From: Beijerinckiaceae bacterium
GTDB taxonomy: Bacteria > Pseudomonadota > Alphaproteobacteria > Rhizobiales > Beijerinckiaceae
Length of the DNA: 64,000 bases
Assembly: GCA_947454485.1 (NCBI GenBank)
Contig: CANGJJ010000002.1
Coordinates: 372,001-436,000, forward strand
Direction of reading: 5' to 3'
Part shown: positions 62,179 to 64,000 of the stretch, one piece after another
Position numbering within the stretch: position 1 is the stretch's first letter
Layout: each line of letters begins with the position of its first letter
Position numbers and translations under genes: made by a program
The notes under the pieces: generated by a model
Told to the model about the DNA's origin: nothing
Database searches by the model: none
What the model saw: only the letters and a program-made list of their open reading frames with translations

Positions 62179-62871
62179 TTAGGCGCTCTTGGCCTGCGAA
62201 CCAAGCGGTTCTGCAAGCTTGCCCGCCGCAGCGCGCGCGCGGGACATGAAGGTGGTGATGAGGGCCGGGTCTTTGACGCCGGGCGCGCTTTCAACGCCGG
62301 AGGACACATCAATGCCCGGTGCGCGCGTTGCCAGTACGGCTTCTTCAACACTGTCGATGGTCAGACCACCCGACAGCATCCAAGGCTTGTTGAATTGCCG
62401 ACCGGCCAGCAGGCTCCAGTCAAAGGCAAGGCCATTGCCGCCGGGGCGGGTCGCGTCTTTGGGGGGCTTGGCATCGAAGAGGAGCCGGTCGCAAACCGCC
62501 TCATAGGCGGCGACGGTGGCAAAATCCTCCGGCCCGCTGACACCCAGCGCCTTCATGACCGGCAGTCCGAAGCGGGCGCGGATTTCAGCGACGCGCTGGG
62601 GACTCTCCTTGCCGTGAAGTTGCAGAATTTTCGGGCGAAGGGCCTGCGTGACGCTCGTCAGAAAGGCATCATCCGCATCCACCACAAGCGCCACAGTTTG
62701 CGCTCTTTCAGCTGCAATTTCAGATAGTTGGCGCGCCAGATCTAGGTCGATATTGCGCGGGCTGGGCGGGAAAAAGACAAAGCCGACCATATCCGCGCCA
62801 GCCTCAAGGGCGGCGTTGAGCGTGGCTGGGGTGGAGAGCCCGCAGATCTTGATGAGAAACCGGTCGGCCAT
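62179..62871 (-). CDS. trpF: Phosphoribosylanthranilate isomerase
   Basis: Third step of tryptophan synthesis, an Amadori rearrangement; 230 residues, a TIM barrel. The catalytic cysteine is in FLIKICGLSTPATL, and substrate-binding blocks are MVGFVFFPPSPRNI, MLSGGLTIDSVEEAV and IDVSSGVESAPGVKDPALI. The ATG at 62871 (MADRFLIK) fits the family; 12 residues upstream in frame have no conservation. It lies between lapA and trpB. Confidence 0.95.
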   Translation of the reverse strand: MADRFLIKICGLSTPATLNAALEAGADMVGFVFFPPSPRNIDLDLARQLSEIAAERAQTVALVVDADDAFLTSVTQALRPKILQLHGKESPQRVAEIRARFGLPVMKALGVSGPEDFATVAAYEAVCDRLLFDAKPPKDATRPGGNGLAFDWSLLAGRQFNKPWMLSGGLTIDSVEEAVLATRAPGIDVSSGVESAPGVKDPALITTFMSRARAAAGKLAEPLGSQAKSA

Positions 62872-62921
62872 AGACTCTATATAGGGCGCAAGCGCGTCTC
62901 CTGCCACCGCTGAGCTGAGCT

Positions 62922-63251
62922 TTATAGGGGCGGGTGGCGGGAGCCGGGCAGAGCCGCAAAACTGCGAGCGCGGTCAGCCTCTTCGCGCAGATGGGCAAGA
63001 TCGGAGCGGGCATCGCGCAAAGCGCGGCGATGGCGACCTTGAGCGGCCCAGGTGGCGAGCGAGCCCGCCACCACGCCGATCATGGCGCAGCCAAACATGA
63101 CGATGAACAGCGGCAGATCAATGGACATGCCGGAGAGCGTCGAGCCGAAAGGATCGAAACTCACCGACACGATCTGGCGGTTGACGATAGCAAAGGTGAC
63201 GATGATGACCGCAATCGGCGTCAGGATCAGCCATTTCAAAAGAGTCTTCAT
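62922..63251 (-). CDS. lapA: LapA-domain (DUF1049) membrane protein
   Basis: Small inner-membrane protein of 109 residues with two hydrophobic segments (LILTPIAVIIVTFAIVN and LFIVMFGCAMIGVVAGSLAT) and a charged helix after the second (RRALRDARSDLAHLREEADR). This is the LipopolysaccharideAssembly A (LapA) pattern. In E. coli LapA works with LapB in control of LpxC; whether that applies in this group is not known. Its place between ihfB and trpF is conserved in Rhizobiales. Confidence 0.88.
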   Translation of the reverse strand: MKTLLKWLILTPIAVIIVTFAIVNRQIVSVSFDPFGSTLSGMSIDLPLFIVMFGCAMIGVVAGSLATWAAQGRHRRALRDARSDLAHLREEADRARSFAALPGSRHPPL

Positions 63252-63279
63252 CGCGCCCTCCAGCCGGGCGTCCTGCGCG

Positions 63280-63570
63280 TCAGGACTGCGGCTGCTCGTT
63301 CAGTCGCTCGCGCAACTCTTTGCCGGTCTTGAAGAAGGGAACGGCCTTTTCATCAACGGACACATGCGCGCCCGTGCGTGGATTGCGGCCGACGCGCGCT
63401 TCGCGATGCTTGACGGCGAAGGCGCCAAAACCGCGCAGCTCCACACGGTCGCCACGTTCCAGCGCGTCAGTCATTTCATCAAGAATCGCATTCACGATAT
63501 TTTCGACGTCGCGCAAATAAAGATGCGGGTTACGTTCTGCGATGCGCTGAACGAGTTCAGATTTAATCAT
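63280..63570 (-). CDS. ihfB: Integration host factor subunit beta
   Basis: DNA-bending HU/IHF-family protein of 96 residues, half of the IHF heterodimer. The start [17 protein letters not shown] and the arm region [20 protein letters not shown], followed by [19 protein letters not shown], are as expected for the beta chain. The prolines that intercalate into DNA lie in the RNPRTG tip. It sits between sppA and lapA, the usual context. Confidence 0.96.
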   Translation of the reverse strand: MIKSELVQRIAERNPHLYLRDVENIVNAILDEMTDALERGDRVELRGFGAFAVKHREARVGRNPRTGAHVSVDEKAVPFFKTGKELRERLNEQPQS

Positions 63571-63613
63571 TGTTCAAGATCCGGTTTTGGGGGCAAAAAG
63601 CCGTGAGAAACAA

Positions 63614-64000
63614 TCAATTGACGGGCGAAGCATGCCAAATGCTCATCAGACCGTCAAGAACGGCGCTCTGATGCATTTGCTCGGCACGCGCCAGACCCTG
63701 CGCAATCTCATGGAAGCCAAGTGCTTGAGCGCCAAGACTTGCCATGCCCAGAAGACCCAGATTGTCGATCCCGCGTCGGCGACGCCAGTCACGCACGGGC
63801 AAATCTTTTGCGATATTTTTCTCAGCTTCCAGCCAGGCAATGGCCTCTTTTTCTGAGCCCAATTCGTCGATCAGCTTGAGGCCAATGGCTTGGCGGCCGG
63901 TGAAGACGCGCCCATCAACGACTGCAGCAAGTGCGCTCCCATCAAGCTGGCGGCGCTCGCGCACGAGGGTTTTGAACCAGTCATAGGAATCTCTCACAAG
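63614..64000 (-). CDS. sppA: Signal peptide peptidase SppA (C-terminal part; start beyond window)
   Basis: The last 128 residues of an S49 family membrane protease that degrades cleaved signal peptides. The frame is open to the window edge. The visible part has the conserved VVDGRVFTGRQAIGLKLIDE motif, which closes the protease domain, and the LGSEKEAIAWLEAEK helix after it. The catalytic serine and lysine lie outside the window. It is the first of the sppA-ihfB-lapA-trpF-trpB run. Confidence 0.92.
   Translation of the reverse strand, partial: LVRDSYDWFKTLVRERRQLDGSALAAVVDGRVFTGRQAIGLKLIDELGSEKEAIAWLEAEKNIAKDLPVRDWRRRRGIDNLGLLGMASLGAQALGFHEIAQGLARAEQMHQSAVLDGLMSIWHASPVN

Overview
The window reads as chromosome of an alphaproteobacterium of the order Hyphomicrobiales (Rhizobiales). 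The pointers are a porin with the Rhizobiales-type N terminus, the sppA-ihfB-lapA-trpF-trpB order at the right end, a Cpa/Tad pilus locus, a malic enzyme carrying a phosphotransacetylase domain, and a SAM-II type riboswitch, a class found mainly in alphaproteobacteria. Genes are packed tightly on both strands and no gene-free stretch exceeds about 250 bases. I see no rRNA, tRNA, CRISPR array, complete insertion sequence or prophage. The genus cannot be fixed from this sequence alone.

Left third (1-24.4 kb): mostly housekeeping and repair genes. Minus-strand genes are an amidohydrolase (cut by the window edge), an SDR-type epimerase, queG, a glutathione S-transferase and nth. Then come a DUF2244 membrane protein, an AraC/MGMT fusion, and a three-gene SsuABC-like ABC importer whose leader carries a probable SAM-II riboswitch, so it likely imports a sulfur or methionine-related compound. 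An odd pair follows: a divergent NYN-domain protein and a lone IS3 OrfA-like protein. Next are a MarR regulator and a porin separated by two tandem near-palindromes, a deacetylase/isochorismatase pair, trmO, an MDR pump, a universal stress protein, an MntR-like regulator, an O-antigen-ligase-like membrane protein, arfB, an orphan TctC-type binding protein, hrpB and kup. The kup start overlaps the stop of a possible 14-codon upstream ORF.

Middle (24.4-43.3 kb): ugd, maeB, mutS, a membrane-anchored retropepsin-like protease and a phosphomannomutase/phosphoglucomutase lead into the Tad (tight adherence) pilus locus. That locus holds an Flp pilin of 53 residues, a stand-alone secretin-N-domain protein on the opposite strand, cpaA, cpaB, cpaC, cpaD, cpaE, cpaF, tadB, tadC and the convergent lipoprotein gene tadD. 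Together they encode pilin, prepilin peptidase, outer-membrane secretin, lipoprotein, localisation ATPase, assembly ATPase and inner-membrane platform. TadE/F/G are not in this window.

Right third (43.3-64 kb): an operon of leucyl aminopeptidase, MFS transporter, MarR-like regulator and NlpC/P60 hydrolase; a translationally coupled nucleoside-salvage operon cdd-punA-deoC-deoA; a DUF1194-ggt pair on the other strand; then yejA-yejB-yejE-yejF-deoB-upp, a peptide-type ABC importer coupled to phosphopentomutase and uracil salvage. It ends with trpB, trpF, lapA, ihfB and sppA. trpA does not follow trpB; the yej operon sits there instead.
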